From assembly GCF_019711495.1 (NCBI RefSeq), contig NZ_JAIGNM010000001.1:1426001-1490000 (forward strand): 64,000 bases of DNA. The letters are read 5' to 3'. The notes beneath the pieces were generated by a model. That model worked only from the letters and a program-made list of their open reading frames with translations. It did no database searches and was not told the DNA's origin. The position numbers and the translations under genes are program-made. Shown here one piece after another: positions 20,944 through 28,451 of this stretch. Position 1 is the stretch's first letter, and each line of letters starts with the position of its first letter. This DNA comes from Qipengyuania xiamenensis. Lineage in GTDB: Bacteria; Pseudomonadota; Alphaproteobacteria; Sphingomonadales; Sphingomonadaceae.

Positions 20944-22110
20944 GTGCGCGCCACCCCCGATTTCGATTTCCAGCTTGGCGAAAGCGCCGACATGATCCGC
21001 GAGAGCGTATCGCGCTTCGCCGACGAACAGATCCAGCCGCTGGCCGAGAAGGTCGACCGCAAAGACTGGTTCCCGCAGGAACTCTGGCCTGCCATGGGCG
21101 AACTGGGCCTCCATGGCATCACAGTTTCGGAAGCCGACGGTGGGCTTGGCCTTGGCTATCTCGAACACGTTATCGCGGTCGAGGAAGTCAGCCGCGCGAG
21201 CGCTTCGGTCGGACTTTCCTACGGCGCGCATTCCAACCTCTGCGTCAACCAGATCGCCCGCTGGGGCAATGAAGAGCAGAAGGCGAAATACCTGCCGGGC
21301 CTGATCAGCGGCGAGCATGTCGGCAGCCTTGCCATGAGCGAGGCAAGTGCCGGATCGGACGTTGTCTCCATGCGCACCAAGGCCGAGAAGGTCGATGGCG
21401 GATATGTCCTCAACGGCACCAAATTCTGGATCACCAATGCCCCGTACGCGGACACGCTGGTGGTCTACGCCAAGACTTCGCCCGAAGCTGCCAGCCGCGG
21501 CATCACTACCTTCCTCATCGAGAAGGATTTCGACGGCTTCTCGATCGGCCAGAAGATCGAAAAGGTGGGCATGCGCGGCTCGCCCACGGCAGAGCTGGTG
21601 TTCGACGACTGCTTCGTTCCCGAAGAGAACGTGATGGGCCCCGAAAACGGCGGGGTCGGCGTTCTGATGAGCGGCCTAGACTACGAGCGCGTGGTGCTCG
21701 CCGGCCTGCAGCTCGGCGTGATGCAGGCCTGCCTCGACACGGTCATCCCCTACCTTCGCGAGCGCAAGCAGTTCGGAAAGCCCATTGGCAGCTTCCAGCT
21801 GATGCAGGCCAAGGTCGCCGACATGTATGTCGCCCTCCAGTCGGCCCGCGCCTACACCTATGCCGTCGCCAAGAGCTGCGATGCCAACAAGACCACCCGT
21901 TTCGACGCGGCAGGCGCGATCCTGCTGGCATCGGAAAACGCCTTCCGCGTGGCCGCAGAAAGTGTCCAGGCACTGGGTGGTGCTGGTTACACGCTCGACT
22001 GGCCGGTGGAACGCTACATGCGCGATGCCAAGCTGCTCGACATCGGTGCAGGCACGAACGAGATCCGCCGCATGCTGATCGGTCGCGAGCTGATCGGCGC
22101 TGCCGGATGA
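20944..22110 (+). CDS. ivd: Isovaleryl-CoA dehydrogenase
   Basis: FAD enzyme of leucine catabolism that converts isovaleryl-CoA to 3-methylcrotonyl-CoA and passes electrons to ETF. The 388 residues match the acyl-CoA dehydrogenase fold with AMSEASAGSDVVSMRTKAE, FWITNAPYAD and EVSRASASVGLSYGAHSNLC. The catalytic glutamate sits in GLDYERVVLAGLQLG, the position specific to isovaleryl-CoA dehydrogenases (Glu254 in the human enzyme), which separates it from the medium/short-chain members. The start is GTG at 20944 with GAGGAGAG just upstream. It leads an operon with the PhnA-domain gene and mccB, consistent with leucine degradation. Confidence 0.95.
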   Translation: MRATPDFDFQLGESADMIRESVSRFADEQIQPLAEKVDRKDWFPQELWPAMGELGLHGITVSEADGGLGLGYLEHVIAVEEVSRASASVGLSYGAHSNLCVNQIARWGNEEQKAKYLPGLISGEHVGSLAMSEASAGSDVVSMRTKAEKVDGGYVLNGTKFWITNAPYADTLVVYAKTSPEAASRGITTFLIEKDFDGFSIGQKIEKVGMRGSPTAELVFDDCFVPEENVMGPENGGVGVLMSGLDYERVVLAGLQLGVMQACLDTVIPYLRERKQFGKPIGSFQLMQAKVADMYVALQSARAYTYAVAKSCDANKTTRFDAAGAILLASENAFRVAAESVQALGGAGYTLDWPVERYMRDAKLLDIGAGTNEIRRMLIGRELIGAAG

Positions 22111-22412
22111 GCGGTGACGAAGACTACGTCTACGACGAGGAAAGCGGCGAATGGATGCCAGCTTCCGAGCTGGCGGCGAAGCAGGCAGCGGCCGAACGCG
22201 TCGAAGTTCGCGATGCGGTCGGCCATCTCCTCGAGGACGGTGACCAGGTCACGCTAATCAAGGATCTCGAGGTTAAGGGCGCCGGCCAGACGCTCAAGCA
22301 GGGTACGCTGATCAAGTCGATCCGGCTGACCGGCGACGTACAGGAAATCGACTGCAAATATCCCGGCATCAAAGGCCTAGTCCTGCGTGCCGAATTCGTG
22401 AAGAAGCGCTAG
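22107..22412 (+). CDS. PhnA-type (YjdM C-terminal domain) protein
   Basis: 101 residues. The C-terminal two-thirds matches the SH3-like PhnA/YjdM C-terminal domain: [49 protein letters not shown]. The N-terminal 35 residues are acidic and lack the zinc ribbon that precedes this domain in most YjdM proteins. Function is unknown; YjdM was once linked to phosphonate use, but that is not supported. It starts inside the ivd stop (ATGA overlap at 22107-22110) and ends 10 bp before mccB, so it is embedded in the leucine-degradation operon. Confidence 0.85.
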   Translation: MSGDEDYVYDEESGEWMPASELAAKQAAAERVEVRDAVGHLLEDGDQVTLIKDLEVKGAGQTLKQGTLIKSIRLTGDVQEIDCKYPGIKGLVLRAEFVKKR

Positions 22413-22422
22413 GGCCCGACAC

Positions 22423-24033
22423 ATGACCGCACCCGTTCTCATTTCCACTCTCGATCGCGAGGCTCCTGGCGCCAAGGCACGTTTCGAGCATAACAAGTCT
22501 CTTGCCGCAGACCTGCGCTCCACTGTCGCCGCAGCCGCTCTCGGCGGGAGCGAAGGCAGCCGCGAACGCCATGTCGGGCGTGGCAAGCTGCTCCCACGCG
22601 AGCGTGTCGAGCGCCTGCTCGATCCGGGCAGCCCCTTCCTCGAGATCGGCCAGCTCGCCGCCAACGGCATGTACGGCAAGGACGAGATCAACGGCGCGGG
22701 TATGATCGCCGGGATCGGCCGCGTGTCGGGTCGGCAGGTGATGATCGTGTGCAACGATGCCACGGTTAAGGGCGGCACCTACTATCCGATGACGGTCAAG
22801 AAGCACCTGCGCGCACAGGAAATCGCGCAGGAAAATCACCTACCGTGCATCTACCTCGTCGACAGCGGCGGCGCGAACCTGCCGCACCAGGCAGAGGTCT
22901 TCCCCGACCGCGACCACTTCGGCCGCATCTTCTTCAATCAGGCCAACATGAGCGCGCTGGGCATCCCGCAGATCGCCTGCGTCATGGGCAGTTGCACCGC
23001 GGGCGGTGCCTATGTGCCTGCCATGTCCGACGAGACTATCATCGTGCGCAACCAGGGCACGATTTTCCTCGCCGGACCGCCGCTGGTGAAAGCCGCGACG
23101 GGTGAGGAAATCAGCGCCGAAGACCTCGGCGGCGGCGACCTCCACGCCAAGAAATCGGGTGTGGTCGACCACTTGGCCGAGAACGACGAGCACGCGCTCA
23201 CCATCGTGCGCGACATCGTCAGCCAGCTGGGCGCGAACACCGGTGCGGCGCAGGACGTTGCGCTCAAGGAACCGCGCGCACCCAAGTTCGACGCGGAAGA
23301 CCTCTACGCCATCGTGCCCGAAGACGTGCGCGCGCCCTATGACGTGAAGGAAATCATCGCCCGCCTCGTCGACGGCAGCGAATTCCACGAGTTCAAGCAG
23401 CATTACGGCAGCACGCTGGTCTGCGGCTTTGCGCATATCTGGGGCATGCCGGTGGCGATCCTCGCCAACAATGGCGTGCTGTTCTCCGAGAGTGCGCGCA
23501 AGGGCGCACACTTCATCGAGCTCGCCTGTCAGCGCCGCATCCCGCTGCTGTTCCTCCAGAACATCTCCGGCTTCATGGTCGGCGGGAAGTACGAGGCCGA
23601 AGGCATCGCCAAGCATGGCGCGAAGCTGGTCACCGCGGTCGCCACGGCCACCGTCCCCAAGGTCACCGTTGTCATCGGCGGCAGCTTCGGGGCGGGCAAT
23701 TACGGCATGTGCGGCCGCGCCTATTCCCCACGCTTCCTCTTCACCTGGCCCAATGCCCGTATCTCGGTGATGGGCGGCGAGCAGGCCGCATCTGTCCTCG
23801 CGACCGTCCACCGCGACGCCGACAGCTGGAGCGTGGAAGAGGCCGAGGCCTTCAAGGCCCCGATCCGCCAGAAATACGAAGACGAGGGCAATCCATATTA
23901 CGCCACCGCCCGCCTGTGGGACGACGGCGTGATCGATCCGGTCCAGACCCGCGACGTGCTCGGCCTCGCCTTCTCGGCAACGCTGGAGGCACCGATTCCG
24001 GAGAAGCCGCAGTTTGGTGTGTTCCGCATGTAA
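22423..24033 (+). CDS. mccB: Methylcrotonyl-CoA carboxylase beta (carboxyltransferase) subunit
   Basis: Transfers CO2 from carboxybiotin to 3-methylcrotonyl-CoA, giving 3-methylglutaconyl-CoA, the step after Ivd. The 536 residues carry the tandem crotonase folds of the biotin-dependent carboxyltransferases: [76 protein letters not shown] and the C-terminal [20 protein letters not shown] with [11 protein letters not shown]. Its length and sequence fit MccB rather than PccB. The biotin-carrying alpha subunit gene (mccA), usually adjacent, is not in this window. There is 71 bp before the next gene. Confidence 0.95.
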   Translation: MTAPVLISTLDREAPGAKARFEHNKSLAADLRSTVAAAALGGSEGSRERHVGRGKLLPRERVERLLDPGSPFLEIGQLAANGMYGKDEINGAGMIAGIGRVSGRQVMIVCNDATVKGGTYYPMTVKKHLRAQEIAQENHLPCIYLVDSGGANLPHQAEVFPDRDHFGRIFFNQANMSALGIPQIACVMGSCTAGGAYVPAMSDETIIVRNQGTIFLAGPPLVKAATGEEISAEDLGGGDLHAKKSGVVDHLAENDEHALTIVRDIVSQLGANTGAAQDVALKEPRAPKFDAEDLYAIVPEDVRAPYDVKEIIARLVDGSEFHEFKQHYGSTLVCGFAHIWGMPVAILANNGVLFSESARKGAHFIELACQRRIPLLFLQNISGFMVGGKYEAEGIAKHGAKLVTAVATATVPKVTVVIGGSFGAGNYGMCGRAYSPRFLFTWPNARISVMGGEQAASVLATVHRDADSWSVEEAEAFKAPIRQKYEDEGNPYYATARLWDDGVIDPVQTRDVLGLAFSATLEAPIPEKPQFGVFRM

Positions 24034-24104
24034 TTGGCGGGAAAACGGCGCATCCCTCTCGCTTTCCGTAGCGTAGCTGCTAGGCCTCGCAGGCAGGAGA
24101 GAGA

Positions 24105-24734
24105 ATGCCCAGAGCCAATTTTCGAAAGCCGTCGCTGCTGAGTCGGATCGTGCGGCGCATCATCATGGTGCTGTATCGCTGGAAGGGCTGGAAGCTCGAC
24201 GGTCGCCTGCCCGATCTCGACAAGTTCGTGATCGCGGGCGCGCCGCACACATCGAACTGGGATTTCGTGTTCTTCATCGGCGCCACGGCCAAGGAAGGCG
24301 TGCAGCCCAATTTCATGGGCAAGCACACGCTCTTCCAGGGCATGATGCGCAATTTCATGTTCGACATGGGTGGCATCCCCGTCGATCGCACCAAGCGGGC
24401 CAATTACGTCGACCAGGTCGCAGAAGAATTCAGGAAGCGTGAGCGGCTGGCGCTCGTGATCGCGGCGGAAGGCACCCGTTCGACCGACGGCAGCTGGAAA
24501 TCCGGCTTCTACCACATCGCGCGCGCGGCAAATGTGCCGATCGTGCCCGCCTATGTGAACAACGACACCATGACGCTGGGCTTCGGTCCGCCCATCGTGC
24601 CGACGGAAAGCTACGGCGAGACGCTCGCCGAGATCGCCCGCTTCATGCAGTCAAAGCTCCCTGGCTACTATCGCTTCGACGTGCTCGAAGCGCAGTCCCG
24701 CAAGCTGATCGAGGAGGAACGCGCCGATGGTTGA
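24105..24734 (+). CDS. 1-acyl-sn-glycerol-3-phosphate acyltransferase family protein
   Basis: A PlsC-type acyltransferase of 209 residues. It has the catalytic HxxxxD box as APHTSNWDF, the glycerol-phosphate binding EGTRST motif, and a hydrophobic PIVPAYV strand after it. The N-terminus is basic with an amphipathic/hydrophobic helix (RIVRRIIMVLYRW), as in membrane-associated members. It is short and belongs to the subgroup often annotated as lysophospholipid acyltransferase; acceptor specificity is unknown. AGGAGAGAG precedes the ATG. It overlaps the DUF1295 gene by eight bases. Confidence 0.9.
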   Translation: MPRANFRKPSLLSRIVRRIIMVLYRWKGWKLDGRLPDLDKFVIAGAPHTSNWDFVFFIGATAKEGVQPNFMGKHTLFQGMMRNFMFDMGGIPVDRTKRANYVDQVAEEFRKRERLALVIAAEGTRSTDGSWKSGFYHIARAANVPIVPAYVNNDTMTLGFGPPIVPTESYGETLAEIARFMQSKLPGYYRFDVLEAQSRKLIEEERADG

Positions 24735-25524
24735 GATGCTGCTTGTGAATGCCGCCGTACTGGTGACGGTCGTGCTGACCCTTTGGGCAATCTCTGTGAA
24801 GATTGGCGACGTCTCCTTCATCGACAGCTTCTGGGGCGCGGGCATGGCGCTGATGGCTTTCGCCAGCTGGCTGCAGGTGGAAGAGCGCGGTGTTCTCGCC
24901 CATTTGCTGCTGGCGATGACCGCGGCATGGGGCCTTCGCCTGGGCATCTACCTCCTGCGGCGCTGGCGCGAAGAAGGCGAAGACAAGCGCTACGAACGCA
25001 TGCTCAGGAAGGACCGTGAGAAAGGCCGTTTCGCCTTCGCCGCACTGACCAAGATCTGGCTCGGTCAGGCGGTGCTGCTGTTCCTCGTTTCCTCGCCCGC
25101 GCAGGTCGGCATCCTGACAAGCGATCCCGCGCAGCAGCTGACCGCGCTGACGCTTGCCGGTCTTGCGCTATACCTCGCGGGCATCTTCTTCGAGTGGGTC
25201 GGGGACTGGCAGCTGTCGCAGTTCAAGAAGGACCCTTCGAACAAGGGCGAAGTCATGGACAAGGGCCTGTGGCGCTACACCCGCCACCCGAACTATTTCG
25301 GCGATGCCTGTGCCTGGTGGGGCATCTGGCTTGTTGTCGCCAGCGTCAGCTGGGAAGTCGCCCTGTGGACCGTGGCCGGACCGCTCTTCCTCACCTTCAC
25401 GCTGGTGAAGTGGTCGGGCGCGGCCCTACTGGAAAAGGGCATGAAGCATACGCGCCCCGGCTACGAGGAGTACAAGAAGCGCACCTCCCCCTTCATACCC
25501 ATGCCGCCCAAGAAAAGCGCCTAA
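24727..25524 (+). CDS. DUF1295 family membrane protein (steroid-reductase-like)
   Basis: 265 residues with about six membrane helices. The C-terminal motif LWRYTRHPNYFGDACAWWG is the DUF1295 / isoprenylcysteine-methyltransferase-like signature, and HTRPGYEEYKKRTSPFIP closes the domain. These proteins resemble steroid 5-alpha-reductase folds and are assumed to be NADPH-dependent reductases of lipidic substrates; no reaction is established. It overlaps the acyltransferase stop, so the pair is co-translated and may act on the same membrane lipid. Confidence 0.9.
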   Translation: MVEMLLVNAAVLVTVVLTLWAISVKIGDVSFIDSFWGAGMALMAFASWLQVEERGVLAHLLLAMTAAWGLRLGIYLLRRWREEGEDKRYERMLRKDREKGRFAFAALTKIWLGQAVLLFLVSSPAQVGILTSDPAQQLTALTLAGLALYLAGIFFEWVGDWQLSQFKKDPSNKGEVMDKGLWRYTRHPNYFGDACAWWGIWLVVASVSWEVALWTVAGPLFLTFTLVKWSGAALLEKGMKHTRPGYEEYKKRTSPFIPMPPKKSA

Positions 25525-25598
25525 TCAAGGCCTCTCGGGGGTTTAACCTTCCGCGTGAATGGCTACATTGGCGCCATTCTTGAGGGGAACAGACGCCA

Positions 25599-26225
25599 GT
25601 GAGCGAAGACGAGATCGATCAGATGCGCAGCCGCTTCGCCCGCGAGGCGATGGCGTTGATGGAGCGCACTGGCGAGGAAGTGACCCGAATGCGGCTCGCG
25701 GCCGAACTCAGGGTCGCGCGTTCGCGGATCGATGCGGTATTTCCCGAAGACGGCGACCTGTTCGATGCGATCACGGCCGAATGGTTCGCACCCTATATCG
25801 GAATCATGGACGAGGTAATGGCCAGCGGCCTCCCTCCCCGGCGCAAGATGTATGAATTCTTCGCCCGCCGCTTCGTGTTGCTGAGGCAGAATTTCCAGGA
25901 CGATCCGGCCGCCTTCCGCCTCTACATCGAGATGGGCGAACGCTATTTCGAATATGCGCAGAGCTATATCGACCTTGGCGACCACTACCTGTGCGAAATC
26001 ATCGCGGAGGCGCAGGCCGAAGGACATCTGAAGGACATGGACGTCGATTTCGCACGTTCGGTCATCAACCAGATCGTCTCGACCTATCTCCAGCCTTACA
26101 GCATCGCCATGCTCGGCGACCGGCTGACAGAGGAAAAGCTCGCCCACATCGTCGACGCTATCTTCGATGGCCTTGTTGCAGCGGACGGCGGGGCGAGGTC
26201 GACCAAGGGCCTGCACGCGGCGTGA
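25599..26225 (+). CDS. TetR/AcrR-type transcriptional regulator
   Basis: 208 residues. The N-terminal ~50 residues form a helix-turn-helix of TetR type (EEVTRMRLAAELRVARSRIDAVFPEDGDLFDAI), where the usual KGxxYxxF is replaced by SRIDAVFPEDG. The rest is an all-helical ligand/dimerisation domain. The GTG at 25599 was chosen because TGAGGGG lies upstream and the N-terminal helix starts at once. It is 74 bp after the DUF1295 gene in the same direction and may regulate the acyltransferase/DUF1295 pair, but no operator is evident. Confidence 0.82.
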   Translation: MSEDEIDQMRSRFAREAMALMERTGEEVTRMRLAAELRVARSRIDAVFPEDGDLFDAITAEWFAPYIGIMDEVMASGLPPRRKMYEFFARRFVLLRQNFQDDPAAFRLYIEMGERYFEYAQSYIDLGDHYLCEIIAEAQAEGHLKDMDVDFARSVINQIVSTYLQPYSIAMLGDRLTEEKLAHIVDAIFDGLVAADGGARSTKGLHAA

Positions 26226-26232
26226 CGCCATC

Positions 26233-26521
26233 ATGGCGGGCCGCAAGATACTCTTCATAGGATTGAAATACGCGCCCGAGCCGATCGACATCGGGCGCTA
26301 TACCGTTGGCCTTGCAGAGGCGCTGGTCGAACGCGGGCACGAGATTCGCGCCATCGTCGGCCAGCCCTATTATCCCGACTGGAAACTCTATCCGGAGTGC
26401 CACCGGGTCGATCCGGTTTACCAAGGGCGCGTCCAATTCCTTCGGCGTGCGCGAGACGCGCGTGCTCGAGAATGCCTATGGCTGGATCGAGTTCAGATAC
26501 AACCGCGACTGGCAGCGGTGA
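26233..26521 (+). pseudogene. WcaI-type glycosyltransferase 5' remnant joined to an unrelated 3' end
   Basis: The ATG at 26233 opens with [20 protein letters not shown], the start of WcaI-like group 1 glycosyltransferases of exopolysaccharide synthesis. It stays convincing to about [11 protein letters not shown], after which similarity ends and the frame turns into an Arg/Ala-rich run. In the next frame from about 26430 there is a good coding-like tail, [19 protein letters not shown] followed by RYNRDWQR and a TGA at 26519-26521, probably the C-terminus of another protein. The simplest reading is an internal deletion that fused the start of one gene to the end of another and left a scar between the TetR gene and dcd. 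A weak 6-bp hairpin follows the TGA. Confidence 0.65.
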
Positions 26522-26630
26522 GAAGAGGAAGCCTTCTTCTCGGACGCCTGAGCTTTGTGACCGCAGATGGGAGGGGATTAAATGCCCCTCCCGCTTGCCG
26601 ATGGGCCGCCCATGCGGAATCTATTCCGCC

Positions 26631-27185
26631 ATGGCGATTCTCTCCGACAAATGGATCCGCGAGGCGGCAACGACCCGCGGCATGATCGAACCCTTCACCG
26701 AGGCCCAGCGCCGTGAAGGCAACATCAGCTATGGCTTGTCGAGCTTCGGCTACGACGCGCGCGTGGCGGACGAGTTCAAGATCTTCACCAACATCGATTC
26801 AGCGGTGGTCGATCCCAAGGATTTCGCCAGCAACAGCTTCGTCGACAAGCAGACCGATGTCTGCATCATTCCGCCCAACTCCTTCGCGCTGGCGCGCACG
26901 GTCGAGTACTTCCGTATCCCCGACGACGTGCTGGTCATCTGCCTCGGCAAGAGCACCTATGCGCGTTGCGGGATCATCGTGAACGTCACGCCCTTGGAGC
27001 CGGGCTGGGAAGGCCATGTGACGCTGGAGTTTTCCAACACCACGCCCCTGCCCGCGAAGATCTACGCCAATGAAGGCGCGTGCCAGTTCCTTTTCCTGAA
27101 AGGGAACGAGCGGCCCGAAGTCACCTATGCCGACCGTGCGGGCAAATACATGGGCCAGCGCGGCGTTACCCTGCCCCGGCTCTGA
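26631..27185 (+). CDS. dcd: dCTP deaminase
   Basis: Deaminates dCTP to dUTP, the main route to dTTP precursors in proteobacteria. The 184-residue protein has the family length. Hallmarks are [17 protein letters not shown], the substrate loop [14 protein letters not shown], the catalytic glutamate region [18 protein letters not shown], and ACQFLFLKG. Downstream of the deletion scar, it has 109 bp of upstream DNA in which a promoter could lie. It groups functionally with the nrd genes 16 kb away. Confidence 0.97.
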   Translation: MAILSDKWIREAATTRGMIEPFTEAQRREGNISYGLSSFGYDARVADEFKIFTNIDSAVVDPKDFASNSFVDKQTDVCIIPPNSFALARTVEYFRIPDDVLVICLGKSTYARCGIIVNVTPLEPGWEGHVTLEFSNTTPLPAKIYANEGACQFLFLKGNERPEVTYADRAGKYMGQRGVTLPRL

Positions 27186-27268
27186 GCGCAGTTCGGCGCT
27201 GACCCTGCGTCTTTGACTCTTCGCGCGGCTGCGCGCACATCTTTCCGCACATAGTGGAGAGATGAGAC

Positions 27269-28444
27269 ATGGCTGACAGGGAATTCGACATCATCGTCTA
27301 CGGCGCAACCGGCTATACCGGGCGCCTCGTCGCCGAACATTTCGTGCGCGAATATGGCAGTGCCGCAGACGGTCCCAAATGGGCGATGGCGGGTCGCAGC
27401 GAGGACAAGCTGACCGCCGTGCGCGACGAGATCGGGGCACCAAGTAACACACCGATGATCGTGGCCGACGCATCCGACCCAGCCAGCCTCGAAGCCATGT
27501 GCAAGCGCACCAAGGTCGTCCTCACCACCGTCGGCCCCTACCAGCTTTATGGCGACGCGCTGGTCGAAGCCTGTGTGAAGACCGGCACCGACTATGCCGA
27601 CCTGTGCGGCGAACCTGCCTGGATGGCGGAGAAGATCGCACAGCACCACGATGCGGCGAAGAAGAGCGGCGCGCGGATCTGTTTTTCGTCCGGCTTCGAT
27701 TCCATTCCCTTCGATCTCGGCGTCCTCATGCTCCAGAAAGAAGCCAAGGCGCGGCATGGCTCGCCTGCGCCGCGAGTGAAGGGCCGCGTACGCGCTATGC
27801 AAGGGACTTTCTCGGGCGGCACGGCCGCCAGCCTCGGCGCGACGATGAAAGCGGCGATGAAGAACCCCAAGATCATCGGCATGCTGCGCGATCCCTTCGC
27901 GCTCACGCCGGGCTTCGAGGGGCCGGACCAGCCTTCAGGCATGGTGCCGCGCTACGAAGACGAACTGGGCAAGTGGGCAGCACCTTTCGTCATGGCCCCG
28001 ATCAATACCAAGAACGTCCACCGCACGAACTTCCTCCTCGGCCACCCTTACGGCGAGGACTTCCGCTATGACGAGATGGTGCTGACAAGCCCGGGCGATG
28101 CGGGCAAGGCTGCGGCCAACGCCATGGTCGAGATGATGAAGAACCCGTTCGGCGCCAAGCCGCCCAAGCCGGGTGAAGGCCCGACAAAGGAAGAGCGCGA
28201 GAACGGCTTCTACGATGTCCTGTTCACCGGCGAATGGCCCGACGGAAAGTCGATGAAATACGCGGTGAAGGGCAAGTTCGACCCGGGCTATGGTTCGACC
28301 AGCCGCATGCTCGGCGAAACCGGCATGGCGCTGCTCGAAATCGATGCCGAGGGCGGCGTGGGTACACCCGGATCGTTCCTCGGCGAAGCCTTGGTGGAGC
28401 GGCTTCGCAACCGCGCCCACCTCAGCTTCGAGGTCGAGGAATAG
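27269..28444 (+). CDS. Saccharopine dehydrogenase-like NAD(P)-binding oxidoreductase
   Basis: 391 residues. The N-terminus is a Rossmann fold (FDIIVYGATGYTGRLVAEHFVRE) of the type shared by trans-acting enoyl reductases and saccharopine dehydrogenase-like proteins (COG3268). Supporting motifs are TVGPYQLYGDALVEACVKTG, DYADLCGEPAWM, and GFDSIPFDLGVLML. It is probably cytoplasmic or membrane-peripheral. In mycobacteria, members reduce polyketide/phthiocerol intermediates; here the substrate is unknown and lysine metabolism is unlikely. GGAGAG precedes the ATG. Its stop is 7 bp from the stop of the convergent TonB receptor. Confidence 0.9.
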   Translation: MADREFDIIVYGATGYTGRLVAEHFVREYGSAADGPKWAMAGRSEDKLTAVRDEIGAPSNTPMIVADASDPASLEAMCKRTKVVLTTVGPYQLYGDALVEACVKTGTDYADLCGEPAWMAEKIAQHHDAAKKSGARICFSSGFDSIPFDLGVLMLQKEAKARHGSPAPRVKGRVRAMQGTFSGGTAASLGATMKAAMKNPKIIGMLRDPFALTPGFEGPDQPSGMVPRYEDELGKWAAPFVMAPINTKNVHRTNFLLGHPYGEDFRYDEMVLTSPGDAGKAAANAMVEMMKNPFGAKPPKPGEGPTKEERENGFYDVLFTGEWPDGKSMKYAVKGKFDPGYGSTSRMLGETGMALLEIDAEGGVGTPGSFLGEALVERLRNRAHLSFEVEE

Positions 28445-28451
28445 GCCGCTC

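Noticed and set aside
22840..23811. Minus-strand open frame opposite mccB
   Set aside because: mccB is unambiguous and the antisense frame has no family features.
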